Shown here piece by piece: positions 50,367-59,191 of a stretch of DNA of 64,000 bases. The translations under genes were made by a program, and so were the position numbers. The first letter of the stretch is position 1, and every line of letters starts with the position of its first letter. The notes below the pieces were generated by a model. It did no database searches. It was not told the DNA's origin and saw only the letters and a list, made by a program, of their open reading frames with translations. The DNA comes from Asanoa sp. WMMD1127 (lineage in GTDB: Bacteria; Actinomycetota; Actinomycetes; Mycobacteriales; Micromonosporaceae). The stretch is from NCBI RefSeq assembly GCF_029626225.1, contig NZ_JARUBP010000001.1, forward strand, positions 6,076,001-6,140,000, read 5' to 3'.

Positions 50367-51187
50367 TGTCTGAGGGGGAACTTCGCGGCGCGTCACTCGA
50401 CCTCGCCTACCACGGTGAGCCGGTCGTCCACGGCGCGTCGATCACGCTGCGTCCGGGCCAGGTGACCGCGCTGGTCGGGCCGAACGGCAGCGGCAAGTCG
50501 ACGCTGCTGCGCGCCCTGGCCCGGCTGCACAAACCGGTCAATGGCGACGTGCTGCTCGGCGACGAGTCCGCGCTGGCGCTGTCGCCGCGCGACTTCGCCC
50601 GCCGGGTCACGCTGCTCGCCCAGAGCCGCCCGGTGCCCGCGGGTGTGAGCGTCCACGACGTCGTCGGCTACGGCCGCCACCCGTACCGGGGCCGTTGGCG
50701 CGCCGACGACCCGGACGGGCCACGGGCGATCGCCTGGGCGATGGAGGTCACCGGCGTGACCGGCATGGCCGACCGTGCCGTCGACGAGCTGTCCGGCGGC
50801 GAGCGGCAGCGGGTCTGGCTGGCCACCTGTCTCGCCCAGGACACCGGCGTGCTGCTGCTCGACGAGCCGACCACGTTCCTCGACCTGCGCTACCAGGTGG
50901 AGATCCTCGACCTGGTCCGCGACCTGGCCGACGACCACGGCGTGGCGGTCGGCGTCGTGCTGCACGACCTCGACCAGGCCGCTGCCGTCGCCGACCAGGT
51001 CGTGCTGCTCTCCGGCGGGCGCGTCGTCGGCGCCGGCGACCCGCGGGACGTGTTCACCGAGCCGGCGCTGACGGACACCTACGGCATTCCGGTCGAGGTC
51101 CTCGTGGACCCGGAGACCGGCCACCTCTCCACCCGACCCGTCGGCCGGCACCACAGCCGGTCGCGCACCGAAAGAGAAACCGTATGA
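50366..51187 (+). CDS. Siderophore ABC transporter ATP-binding protein
   Basis: A 273-residue FecE/FepC-type ATPase. Walker A is LVGPNGSGKSTL, the signature is LSGGERQRVWLA and Walker B is VLLLDEPTTFLDL, followed by the switch His in VVLHDLDQAA. It energises import of ferric siderophores by the downstream permease. The GTG start lies at the edge of the iron box and lacks a clear ribosome-binding site, which suggests a leaderless or nearly leaderless transcript. Its end overlaps the next ATG. Confidence 0.93.
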   Translation: MSEGELRGASLDLAYHGEPVVHGASITLRPGQVTALVGPNGSGKSTLLRALARLHKPVNGDVLLGDESALALSPRDFARRVTLLAQSRPVPAGVSVHDVVGYGRHPYRGRWRADDPDGPRAIAWAMEVTGVTGMADRAVDELSGGERQRVWLATCLAQDTGVLLLDEPTTFLDLRYQVEILDLVRDLADDHGVAVGVVLHDLDQAAAVADQVVLLSGGRVVGAGDPRDVFTEPALTDTYGIPVEVLVDPETGHLSTRPVGRHHSRSRTERETV

Positions 51188-52164
51188 AGCGATATTCCCT
51201 GCTCGCCCTCGCCGCGGTCGCGGCCCTGGCGGTCGGCGCCTGCGGCACCACCGAGGAGGCCGGCGCGCCCGCGGCCGGCGCCACGTCCGAGGCCGCGGCC
51301 GGTCCGGTCACCGTCAAGGACGGCCGGGGCAAGGAGATCACGCTGCCCAAGCCGGCGACCCGCGTCGTCAGCCTCGAGTGGGGCGAGACCGAGATCCTCA
51401 CCAGCCTCGGTGTGACCCCGGTCGGCAGCGCCGACAACAAGGGCTACGCCGTCTGGAACACCGCCGCGCCGCTCGACCCGTCGGTCAAGGACGTCGGCAC
51501 CCGCGGCGAGCCCAGCGTCGACTCGGTCGTCGCCCTGCAGCCCGACCTGGTCGTCATGGAGGCCGAGCGGGGCGCGCCGATCGTCGCCCAGCTCGAGAAG
51601 TACGTGCCGGTGCTGGTCACCATCGGCAGCGACGCCAAGCGCAACCTCGACCGGCTGCGCGAGGACGTCACGATGATCGCCACCGCGGTCGGCAAGCAGA
51701 CCGAGGGCGAGAAGCTGCTCTCCGACCTCGACGCCCGCATCGCCTCCGCCAAGACCGAGCTCGGCGCGGCCACCGGCAAGCAGTTCGCGATGGCCGACGG
51801 CTGGAAGGAAGGCAGCACCGTCTCCATCCGGATGTTCGGCCAGGGCGCGCTCGTCTCCGACCTCGCTACCGCGATCGGGCTGCAGAACGCCTGGACCGCG
51901 GCCGGCGATCCACAGTGGGGACTCGGCCAGACCGACGTCGAGGGCATGAAGGCGCTCGACGGCAAGGACCTGCGGTTCTTCTACAACGCCTCGGACGGCG
52001 TCGACGTGTTCGCCGACGGCCTGAAGGGCAACGCCATCTGGGACAACCTCCAGTTCGTCAAGGACGGCAAGGTCACCAAGCTGCCCAACGGCATCTGGAC
52101 CTTCGGCGGGCCGAAGTCGTGCATCCAGTGGATCGACGCGGTCGTCGCGGCGTACAAGGCCTGA
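51184..52164 (+). CDS. Siderophore-binding lipoprotein (FecB/FhuD-like)
   Basis: A 326-residue class III binding protein. Signal LAAVAALAVGACG places the lipid Cys near 20. The pattern TRVVSLEWGETEILTSLGV, SVDSVVALQPDLVVMEAERG and LKGNAIWDNLQFVKDGKV is that of ferri-siderophore or haem receptors. It is coupled by ATGA to the ATPase gene and by TGATG to the permease gene. Siderophore type cannot be deduced. Confidence 0.92.
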   Translation: MKRYSLLALAAVAALAVGACGTTEEAGAPAAGATSEAAAGPVTVKDGRGKEITLPKPATRVVSLEWGETEILTSLGVTPVGSADNKGYAVWNTAAPLDPSVKDVGTRGEPSVDSVVALQPDLVVMEAERGAPIVAQLEKYVPVLVTIGSDAKRNLDRLREDVTMIATAVGKQTEGEKLLSDLDARIASAKTELGAATGKQFAMADGWKEGSTVSIRMFGQGALVSDLATAIGLQNAWTAAGDPQWGLGQTDVEGMKALDGKDLRFFYNASDGVDVFADGLKGNAIWDNLQFVKDGKVTKLPNGIWTFGGPKSCIQWIDAVVAAYKA

Positions 52165-54272
52165 TGAGCCTCTCCACAGTGGAGTCGGCGGCGCCGGCGG
52201 AGACGCCGGTCGCCGCCGCGCTCCCGGCGCCGAAGCGGGTGCGGGTGGCGGCGGCCTTCGTGGTCGCCGTCGCCCTCGCCGCGCTGCTGGCGCTGGTGCA
52301 CCTCACCCAGGGCACCTCGGCGGTCGGCGCGACGGATCTCGTCAAGCTGCTCTTCGGCGCCGGCGACACCGGTGCGGCCGACGTGCTTCTGGCGTCCCGC
52401 CTGCCCCGGCTGCTCGCCGCCGTGGTGATCGGGCTGGCGCTCGGCGTGGCCGGCGCCGGCCTGCAGTCGCTGGCCCGCAACCCGCTCGCCGCACCGGACA
52501 CCCTCGCCGTCAACGGCGGCGCCTACCTCGCCGTCGTCGCGGTGTCCGCGTTCGGGGTCAGCCTCGGCGTGCTGCCCTCGGGCGGCATCGCGTTCGTCGG
52601 CGGCCTGCTCGCCGCCGGCCTCGTGCTGGCCCTCTCGTCGGGCGGCCGGTCCGGCCCGACCCGGCTGATCCTCGCCGGCACCGCGGTCGCGCTCGCCCTC
52701 AACTCGCTGACCATGCTGCTCCTGCTGCTGTTCGAGCAGAACACCATCGGCCTCTACGCGTGGGGCAACGGCTCGCTGGTGCAGAGCGACCTGCAGGCCG
52801 TCACCCGCCTGGCGCCCGTCGTCGCGCTCGGCGTGGCCGGCCTGCTGGTGGCCGCCCGCCGCCTCGACATCCTCATGCTCGGCGACGACCCGGCCACCTC
52901 GCTCGGCGTCGACGTGCGACGCACGCGGGTCGTCGTGGTGGTGCTGACCGTGCTGCTCGCCGCGGCCGCGGTCACCCTCGTCGGCCCCGTCGGCTTCGTC
53001 GGCCTGTGCGCGCCGGTCATCGTCCGGCTGCTGGCCCGGGTCGTGCCCGGCGTCCAGCGGCACCTGGTGCTGCTGCCGCTCTCGGGCATCGTCGGCCTGC
53101 TCGTCGTCGTCGGCTCCGACGTGCTGCTGCGCGCCGTGGTCGGCGCCCAGGCCGGCGTCGAGGTGCCGACCGGCGTCGTCACCTCCATCTTCGGCGCGGC
53201 GTTGCTGGTCTGGCTGGCCCGCCGGCACCGCGACGCGGGCAGCACTCCACAGTCGACCTCGGGCCGCATGCGCTCCCGCGCCGCCTTCCTCGTCGTGCTG
53301 ACCCTGAGCGCGGTGCTGACGGTGGCCGCGGTCGTGCTCGGCATGCTGGCCGGCGACACCTGGGTGCTGCTCGGCGACGTGGTGAACTGGCTGTCCGACA
53401 AGACCGGGCCGGCGTACACCTTCGTGCTGGACCAGCGCTATCCCCGTGTGTTCGCGGCGCTGCTGGCCGGGGCGGCGCTGGCCGTGGCCGGCACCACCGT
53501 GCAGGCCGTCTGCCGCAACCCGCTGGCCGAGCCGGGCCTGCTCGGCATCTCCGCCGGCGCGGGCGTCGGCGCCGTCATCCTCATCTCGATCGCGCCGCTG
53601 GCCTCGGTGTGGCTGATGTCGGGCGTGGCCGGCGCGGGCGCGCTGGTGGCCTTCGCGATCGTCTACGGGCTGTCCTGGCGGGGCGGCCTGAGCTCCGACC
53701 GGCTCGTGCTCGTCGGCGTCGGCATGCAGACGGGCCTGTTCGCGTTGATCACGATGATCATCATCGCTACCGACCCGTGGAACACCGGCAAGGCGCTGAC
53801 CTGGCTGTCCGGCTCCACCTACGGCCGCACGGCCGGCCAGGTCGTGCCGGTCCTGGTGGCACTGGCGATCACGGTGCCCCTCCTGGCGTACGCCCGGCGT
53901 GATCTGGATCTGCTCGCGCTCGACGAGGACACGCCGCGAGTGCTCGGGGTGCGGCTCGAACGCACGCGCATGATCGCCCTGGTCGCCGCCGCGCTGCTCA
54001 CCTCGACCGCGGTGTCGGCCGTCGGCGTGATCAGCTTCGTCGGCCTCGTCGCGCCGCACGCGGCCCGGGCCCTGGTCGGCGGCCGGCACGCCCGGGTGCT
54101 GCCGGTGGCCGCGCTGCTCGGCGCGCTGATGGTCAGCGTCGCCGACACCCTCGGCCGCACCGTGATCGCGCCGGCCCAGATCCCCGCCGGGCTGGTGACG
54201 GCGCTGATCGGCACGCCCTACTTCATCTGGTTGCTGTGGCGGTCGCGTACCGCGTCTGGAGGCATGTCATGA
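52164..54272 (+). CDS. Fused double FecCD siderophore permease
   Basis: A 702-residue fusion of two FecCD permeases, FhuB-like, with about 20 spans. The first half (to about 365) contains LPRLLAAVVIGLALGVAGAG and ARNPLAAPDTLAVNGGA; the second repeats them as YPRVFAALLAGAALAVAGTT and CRNPLAEPGLLGISAGAG. Each half has its coupling segment and a FVGLxxP motif (VGFVGLCAP, ISFVGLVAP). A hydrophilic linker with QSTSGRMRSR joins them. One chain forms the whole transmembrane pore. Confidence 0.94.
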   Translation: MSLSTVESAAPAETPVAAALPAPKRVRVAAAFVVAVALAALLALVHLTQGTSAVGATDLVKLLFGAGDTGAADVLLASRLPRLLAAVVIGLALGVAGAGLQSLARNPLAAPDTLAVNGGAYLAVVAVSAFGVSLGVLPSGGIAFVGGLLAAGLVLALSSGGRSGPTRLILAGTAVALALNSLTMLLLLLFEQNTIGLYAWGNGSLVQSDLQAVTRLAPVVALGVAGLLVAARRLDILMLGDDPATSLGVDVRRTRVVVVVLTVLLAAAAVTLVGPVGFVGLCAPVIVRLLARVVPGVQRHLVLLPLSGIVGLLVVVGSDVLLRAVVGAQAGVEVPTGVVTSIFGAALLVWLARRHRDAGSTPQSTSGRMRSRAAFLVVLTLSAVLTVAAVVLGMLAGDTWVLLGDVVNWLSDKTGPAYTFVLDQRYPRVFAALLAGAALAVAGTTVQAVCRNPLAEPGLLGISAGAGVGAVILISIAPLASVWLMSGVAGAGALVAFAIVYGLSWRGGLSSDRLVLVGVGMQTGLFALITMIIIATDPWNTGKALTWLSGSTYGRTAGQVVPVLVALAITVPLLAYARRDLDLLALDEDTPRVLGVRLERTRMIALVAAALLTSTAVSAVGVISFVGLVAPHAARALVGGRHARVLPVAALLGALMVSVADTLGRTVIAPAQIPAGLVTALIGTPYFIWLLWRSRTASGGMS

Positions 54273-55153
54273 CCGCTTACCGCTTCTTCGACGTGACCGT
54301 CGGGTCGGTGCGGCGGTTGAGCCCGTCGTTCGTCCGCGTCACGTTCGTCGGCGACTGCCTCAAGTCCTTCGCCGACAACGGGTACGACCAGCGCATCAAG
54401 CTGTGCCTCCCGGTGCCGGAGCACGGCTTCGCCCACCTGCCCCTGCACGAGGACTGGTGGTCGCAGTGGCGGGCGCTGCCGGACGAGCACCGCAACCCGA
54501 TCCGCACCTACACGGCGGCGGCCGTCCGGCCCGACGCGGGCGAGGTCGACGTCGACATGGTCCTGCACGGCGACGGCGGGCCGGCCTCCACCTGGGCGCT
54601 GGCGGCGGCGGTCGGCGACCAGCTGGTGCTGATGGGCCCCAACGCCGACCACGACGGTGACCACGGCGGCCTCGAGTTCCGCCCGCCGGCCGGGGCGCGG
54701 CTGCTGATCGCCGGCGACGAGACCGCGGTGCCGGCCATGGCGGCGATCCTGGCCCGCCTGCCGCAGGACGCCCGCGGCGAGGTGGTGCTGGAGGTGCCGT
54801 TCGCCGACGACGTGGTGCCGTTGGCGGCGCCGGAAGGCATGCGGGTGTCGTGGGTGTCGCGGGACGGGGAGCACGACTACGGGGCCCGGCTGGTGGCCGC
54901 GGTCCGGCACGTCGTGGCCGGGGCCCGCACCCCGGTGCCGGCCGGAGTGCGGGCGCAGGTCGACTATCTCGAGCCCGACGGTGACATCTGGGAGGTGCCG
55001 GAGGACGGCGCCGCGGGTGACCGTTACGCGTGGCTGGCGGGGGAGTCAGCGGCGATCACGACGCTGCGCCGGCACCTCGTCAAGGAGCTGGGCTGGGACC
55101 GGAAGTCGGTGGCCTTCATGGGCTACTGGCGCCTGGGGCGCGCGGAGTCCTGA
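54269..55153 (+). CDS. Siderophore-interacting protein (ferric-siderophore reductase)
   Basis: A 294-residue SIP/ViuB-type flavoprotein. FVRVTFVGDCLKSFADNGYDQ and RTYTAAAVRPDAGEVDVDMV (flavin-binding RxYT) form the FAD domain, RLLIAGDETAVPAMAAIL the nucleotide site, and YAWLAGESAAITTLRRHL plus FMGYWRLGRAES the typical end. It reduces imported ferric siderophore to release iron. ATGA overlap with the permease; last in the iron-box operon, followed by a strong hairpin. Confidence 0.93.
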   Translation: MTAYRFFDVTVGSVRRLSPSFVRVTFVGDCLKSFADNGYDQRIKLCLPVPEHGFAHLPLHEDWWSQWRALPDEHRNPIRTYTAAAVRPDAGEVDVDMVLHGDGGPASTWALAAAVGDQLVLMGPNADHDGDHGGLEFRPPAGARLLIAGDETAVPAMAAILARLPQDARGEVVLEVPFADDVVPLAAPEGMRVSWVSRDGEHDYGARLVAAVRHVVAGARTPVPAGVRAQVDYLEPDGDIWEVPEDGAAGDRYAWLAGESAAITTLRRHLVKELGWDRKSVAFMGYWRLGRAES

Positions 55154-55161
55154 CCCTTGTC

Positions 55162-55195
55162 GCGGCGGCCGCCGGGAGACCCCGGCGGCCGCCGC
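55162..55195. terminator. Bidirectional terminator after the siderophore operon
   Basis: GCGGCGGCCGCCGGG (55162-55176) pairs perfectly over 15 bp with CCCGGCGGCCGCCGC (55181-55195) around a four-base loop, between the convergent SIP and epimerase genes. Confidence 0.75.
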
Positions 55196-55199
55196 CGCC

Positions 55200-56120
55200 T
55201 CACCCGCCGAGCAGGCGGCGCTCGTCCTCGGCCGAGAGCGGTTCGCGACCGTTGCGCGGGCCCCGGTCGCCGGCCAGCACGGCGTCGATCGTCTCGGCGA
55301 CCGGTCGGGTCGTCAGCCCGGCCGCGCGGGCGCGGCTGCCGTCGACCAGATTCGCCGCCCGCCACCGCGGGTCGCCGATCCACAGCGGCACGCCCATCCA
55401 GGGATCCACGCCGGCCGCCAGAAGGTCCATCGTGGACACCCACCGGATCTCGTGGTCGCCGCCGGTGGCCGCGCGGCAGGCGGCGAGCAGGTCGGCCATC
55501 GGCATCGGCGACCCGACCACGTTGTGCGCGCCGTCCGCCGTGGCGCCGACGAGGAACGCGGCCAGGTCGCGCACGTCGACGAACTGGGCGGGATCGGCCG
55601 GGTCGCCGGGCGCGAGCACCGGACCCGGCCGCCGGAACCGGCGGGGCCAGTAGGCGAACCGGTCGGTCCAGTCGTGCGGACCGACGATGAGGCCGGGGCG
55701 GGCGATCAGCGCACGGTCGCCGTAGCAGTGCTGGACGACCTGCTCGCAGGCCGCTTTCCGGCCACCGTAGGAGTCGTCGTCGAGCACCGCGGCGCCTTCG
55801 ACGGGGGGAACGCTCTGGTCGGCGTAGACGGAGACCGACGAGACGAACACGTAGCGGTCGACGCTGTCGCGCAGCGCGTCGGCCGAGATGGCGACGACGC
55901 CGGGGCCGTAACCGGCGCAGTCGACTACGAGATCGAACCGCCGACCCGCGAGCGCGTCGACGTCGACGGTTCGGTCGCCGATGACGGTTTCCAGCTGCGG
56001 ATAGAGACCCGGGGCGGACTGCCCGCGGTTGAACAGGGTGACCTCGACGCCGAGCGCGAGGGCGTGGTCGACGACGGCACGACCGACGAAGCGGGTGCCG
56101 CCAAGCACCAACAGACGCAT
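55200..56120 (-). CDS. NAD-dependent epimerase/dehydratase family protein
   Basis: A 306-residue extended SDR-type protein. The N-terminal motif is MRLLVLGGTRFVGRAVVDHAL, followed by LVVDCAGYGPGVVAISADAL and YVFVSSVSVYADQSVPP. The YxxxK equivalent reads YGGRKAACE, so the catalytic Tyr and Lys are present. Its nearest types are isoflavone-reductase-like or nucleotide-sugar epimerases with C-terminal domain from about 200. It is single on the minus strand; substrate unknown. Confidence 0.85.
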   Translation of the reverse strand: MRLLVLGGTRFVGRAVVDHALALGVEVTLFNRGQSAPGLYPQLETVIGDRTVDVDALAGRRFDLVVDCAGYGPGVVAISADALRDSVDRYVFVSSVSVYADQSVPPVEGAAVLDDDSYGGRKAACEQVVQHCYGDRALIARPGLIVGPHDWTDRFAYWPRRFRRPGPVLAPGDPADPAQFVDVRDLAAFLVGATADGAHNVVGSPMPMADLLAACRAATGGDHEIRWVSTMDLLAAGVDPWMGVPLWIGDPRWRAANLVDGSRARAAGLTTRPVAETIDAVLAGDRGPRNGREPLSAEDERRLLGG

Positions 56121-56245
56121 GGTGGGAAGAATCCTTCTCAGGCAGTGATGGTCAGGGCATGCGAAAAGAGGCTCTGCACCCGCATGGCCTCACCCCGACG
56201 ACTCACTGCCCGCCCCTCACCCGGAGGCGGCGCTCGCGGGTCAGC

Positions 56246-56806
56246 TTAGCGCGGCACCCGCAGCCGGTCGAACGCCTTCGGGCTCTCGAGGCTGTCGAGC
56301 GCGGCGGCGATCGCCTTCGCGCAGTCGGCGGGGCTGGTGTCCGTCGTGTCGACGGTGAGGTCGGGGTCGCCGTGGGCGTAGACGGCGGTCTGCGAGCGGG
56401 CGAGCCCCACCGGCCGGTCGCCCCGCTCCCGTTCACGGCGCTCGAGCACGTCGGGGGAGCAGCGGACGTCGACGAGCGTCACGTCGTAGCCGTCGAGGGT
56501 CGCCAGCAGGTCGGCCAGGCGCCACGGCTCGCTGAGCGGATAGTCCATGATCACGTCGTTGCCCGCGGACGCGAGCGCGGCGACCGCGCGGTGGTAGCCG
56601 AGCCGGGTCCGGCGGAGCATCACGTCGATCTCGGCGTCGTCGAGGACGCGGGTGTGCACCGTGGAGCGCATGGCGCCGATGGCATCGGCCGGCACGAAGA
56701 ACCACGGATCGGGCAGCAGCGGCAGCAACGCCCGACCGACGCTGGTCTTGCCTGAGCTGGACGTGCCGTTGAGCAGAATGACCCGACCAAGCCGCGATGA
56801 CGTCAC
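56246..56806 (-). CDS. Chloramphenicol phosphotransferase-like kinase
   Basis: A 186-residue P-loop protein: VILLNGTSSSGKTSVGRAL (residues 9-27), FFVPADAI with the acidic catalytic residue, IMDYPLS and LVDVRCSPDVLERRERERGDRPVGLAR (lid region). This is the CPT-like family, which phosphorylates small hydroxylated molecules, chloramphenicol in the Streptomyces venezuelae enzyme. Whether this copy confers resistance cannot be told. GTG start; a 10-bp palindrome (56820-56829) lies 13 bases upstream. Confidence 0.84.
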   Translation of the reverse strand: MTSSRLGRVILLNGTSSSGKTSVGRALLPLLPDPWFFVPADAIGAMRSTVHTRVLDDAEIDVMLRRTRLGYHRAVAALASAGNDVIMDYPLSEPWRLADLLATLDGYDVTLVDVRCSPDVLERRERERGDRPVGLARSQTAVYAHGDPDLTVDTTDTSPADCAKAIAAALDSLESPKAFDRLRVPR

Positions 56807-56819
56807 GCGGGCACCCTAA

Positions 56820-56829
56820 CGACCGGTCG
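56820..56829. promoter_or_regulatory. Operator-like palindrome before the CPT-like gene
   Basis: CGACCGGTCG is a perfect palindrome, extended by GTC on one side, 13 bases upstream of the GTG start. TetR-type sites look like this, but no regulator gene is adjacent. Confidence 0.3.
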
Positions 56830-56932
56830 GTCAGGCCGTCGGTGAGGTCCGACAAATACGCCTACGTCCCCGACGCTGAGGGCAACCGGTCCGGTCAAGC
56901 GCCGAAACCGGCACCTCTTCGTGCTCGCGTCG

Positions 56933-57559
56933 TCAGTTCGGCATCTGGTGGGCGAAAGCTCCGGTCAGCGCGCGCGACCCTGCGGGCAGCACACTGAGCG
57001 AGCCCGCGAGGCTCCCTTCCCACGCCCGCACGCCATCGGGATCCGCGCCCACCACGTAGAACCGGCGCCACGAGCCCGGATCCGCGAGCCGCAGGTCGGC
57101 TTCGACCCGGTGCTCGCCCGTCTCCGGCGGGACCCGTCCCTTGAGTTGGTACCCGGTGTTGTGGTGCACGACCAGCAGGTACTCGGTGCCCTCCGATGGC
57201 GGCCCGGACACGCGAACGGTGGCGTCGACAACGCCGGGACGGTCCGCCAGCTGGAGGATCCTGACGACGTCGCGGGCGTCGGCCTGGCCGCCAGCCGAGG
57301 TCGCGCTGCCGGACGGAGATCGCGGCGTCGCGGATCCAGGGCTTTCGGGCGACCCTGTCGACGGCTTGTCGGCCGACTGCTCGGCCTGCACGCCGAAGAA
57401 CACGGTCGCCCCCAACGCCAGCAGCGCCACGACGAGATCGGGCATCCGCACCGCGGCTTGGGCGTCCGTGCGGCGGACGTACCGGACGACGCCGAGGACA
57501 ACGACGACGGCGGCCACCACCGCGGCCGCAGCCATCGCGAAGGGCCACACCGACTCCAT
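56933..57559 (-). CDS. Membrane protein with Ser/Pro-rich linker and beta-domain, unknown function
   Basis: A 208-residue protein. Two membrane spans lie at about 7-25 (FAMAAAAVVAAVVVVLGVV) and 40-57 (DLVVALLALGATVFFGV), then a low-complexity region (KPSTGSPESPGSATPRSPSG) and a domain of about 105 residues (VVRILQLADRPGVVDATVRV, EYLLVVHHNTGYQLKGRV, RFYVVGADPDG) that should be extracellular. Family not recognised. A 12-bp palindrome lies just upstream of its ATG. Confidence 0.65.
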   Translation of the reverse strand: MESVWPFAMAAAAVVAAVVVVLGVVRYVRRTDAQAAVRMPDLVVALLALGATVFFGVQAEQSADKPSTGSPESPGSATPRSPSGSATSAGGQADARDVVRILQLADRPGVVDATVRVSGPPSEGTEYLLVVHHNTGYQLKGRVPPETGEHRVEADLRLADPGSWRRFYVVGADPDGVRAWEGSLAGSLSVLPAGSRALTGAFAHQMPN

Positions 57560-57564
57560 ACAGG

Positions 57565-57576
57565 GACCGTACGGTC
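57565..57576. promoter_or_regulatory. Palindrome adjoining a gene start
   Basis: GACCGTACGGTC is a perfect 12-bp palindrome ending five bases before the ATG of the downstream minus-strand membrane protein, in the place of its ribosome-binding site. A repressor or RNA hairpin here would reduce expression. Confidence 0.4.
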
Positions 57577-57664
57577 GTGGCTCGGCTCGGATCAGTGCCT
57601 GAACGAGTGACGCCGTGCGTCACCCGGCTCGACACCGCCGGCGCCGGCCCGTCGCCACATACGA

Positions 57665-57705
57665 CCGCGCCGGAGGCGACCGGTGGGGGATCGGCTCCGG
57701 CGCGG
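57665..57705 (-). terminator. Hairpin after the DUF2188 gene
   Basis: CCGCGCCGGAG (57665-57675) pairs perfectly with CTCCGGCGCGG (57695-57705), starting 11 bases past the DUF2188 stop. Confidence 0.5.
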
Positions 57706-57716
57706 AGTGGGCCAGG

Positions 57717-57941
57717 TCAGCCAGCCGGGGGGAACGGGTCGTCCTGGTACGTGAACTCGGTTTCGATCTTGCCGTCGGTGTTGTGGACGACCAGCTGGCT
57801 CGGCTGGTTGCCCTTGGCCACCTTGCGGCCGGCGGCGATGGCTTCGTCCTTCGTGGCGTGTGTGCTGTCCGAAGACGAGCCGTGCTCGACCTTCCAGCCG
57901 CCGCCGTCCGGAACAACGTGGTACTGGCTACGCGAAGTCAT
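57717..57941 (-). CDS. DUF2188 domain small protein
   Basis: A 74-residue protein: YHVVPDGGGWKVEHGSSS, then ATKDEAIAAGRKVAKGN and QLVVHNTDGKIETEFTY, exactly the strand-helix-strand order of DUF2188. No signal peptide. Function of the family is unknown; some members are stress-associated. ATG 57941 with AGAGG upstream. It lies 12 bases after the MFS gene and may be its cotranscribed partner. Confidence 0.85.
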   Translation of the reverse strand: MTSRSQYHVVPDGGGWKVEHGSSSDSTHATKDEAIAAGRKVAKGNQPSQLVVHNTDGKIETEFTYQDDPFPPAG

Positions 57942-57953
57942 GGCACCTCTCCA

Positions 57954-59138
57954 CTATTCGGGATCTGCCGTCTTCCCTACCCAGTTCGGCGCGGGAGGAA
58001 CCCGAACCGCCAGACCACTCGTGCGCAGCAGCGGCGGCGCCAGCACGAACAGGGCGACCGCGAGCGCCGCGACCGCCACCATCGCGCCGCGCAGGCCGGT
58101 CGCGTCCGCCCACAGTCCGACGTAGACCGGGCCCACGACGAAGCCGAGGTACGAGACCGCGGTGACCACCGAGATCGCCCGGCCCCGGTGTGCCTCGTCC
58201 ACGTCGCGTGAGGCGACGCCGACCAGGGTCGGGAACAGCACCGCCGTGCCCACCGCGGCCAGCGCCAGGCCCACGCCGGCGACGAGCAGCGTCGGCGCCA
58301 CCGCGATCACCAGCGCGCCGGCCGCGGCCACGGTGGCGCCGGTCAGCAGGATGGCGCGCGCGTGGTCGACGCCGAGACCGCCGGCGGCGAAGCGGGTGAT
58401 CGCGACCGTGCCCGCGAACACCGCCGGGGGGACCGCGCTGAGCCCGCCGCCCGCCCCGAGCTCGTCGGTGGCGAAGACGGCGCTCCAGCTCTGGTGCGCG
58501 TTCTCGCTCGCGAAGGCCAGCGAGCCCAGCACCCCGACCAGCACGAACGGCGCCACCCGCCACCCGCCGGCCGAACGGGCCGCGGCCGGGGCGCGCGGGG
58601 CGGCGCCGGCCGGCAGGTCCCGCACCATGGCGACGCCCACGGCCACCGACAGCACGGCGACGACGACGAACGGCACCGCGAGCGGCCACCCCGCCGCCGA
58701 CACGAGCCCGGTGGCCAGGCTGCCGAGCACCACGTGCAGCGAGAACATCCCGTGCGCCCGGGTGATGACGGGCCGGTCGGCGACCTTCTCGGCCCGCCCC
58801 GCGACCGCGTTCTCGGCCACGTCCGCCGCGCCGCTCGTCGCGCCGACCAGGGCCAGCCCGACACACAGCGCCGGCAGCGAGCGGGCGGTCAGCGCCAGAC
58901 CGGCGCCGGCCACGCCGAGCGCACCGATGGTCAGCGGCGCGACCCGCAGGCCCCAGCGGTCGAGCGCCCGGCCGACCAGCAGCATCGCGGGCAGCGCGCC
59001 GGCGCCGACGAAGAGCAGCGCGACGCCGAGCTCGCCGGCATCGACGCCCGCCTGTCGTTGCACCCGCGGCACGGACGCGCCCCAGACACCCCAGAACGCG
59101 CCGAACACAGCGAAGGCGGCGTACGCCGAGCGAACCAT
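57954..59138 (-). CDS. MFS transporter
   Basis: A 394-residue major facilitator with 12 predicted spans. RALDRWGLRVAP is the cytoplasmic loop 2-3 motif, and an N-terminal half containing GATSGAADVAENAVAGRAEKV resembles the fucose/YbjJ-like branch of MFS proteins. Probably an efflux carrier; substrate not deducible. ATG 59138 is used; a TTG 11 codons earlier is too close to its ribosome-binding site. It is divergent, at 53 bases, from the TAXI binding protein. Confidence 0.85.
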   Translation of the reverse strand: MVRSAYAAFAVFGAFWGVWGASVPRVQRQAGVDAGELGVALLFVGAGALPAMLLVGRALDRWGLRVAPLTIGALGVAGAGLALTARSLPALCVGLALVGATSGAADVAENAVAGRAEKVADRPVITRAHGMFSLHVVLGSLATGLVSAAGWPLAVPFVVVAVLSVAVGVAMVRDLPAGAAPRAPAAARSAGGWRVAPFVLVGVLGSLAFASENAHQSWSAVFATDELGAGGGLSAVPPAVFAGTVAITRFAAGGLGVDHARAILLTGATVAAAGALVIAVAPTLLVAGVGLALAAVGTAVLFPTLVGVASRDVDEAHRGRAISVVTAVSYLGFVVGPVYVGLWADATGLRGAMVAVAALAVALFVLAPPLLRTSGLAVRVPPAPNWVGKTADPE

Positions 59139-59191
59139 GGAACGTCCGATACCTCTCTGGCGCGGCGGCAAACCCTCCGTATCATCGCCGC

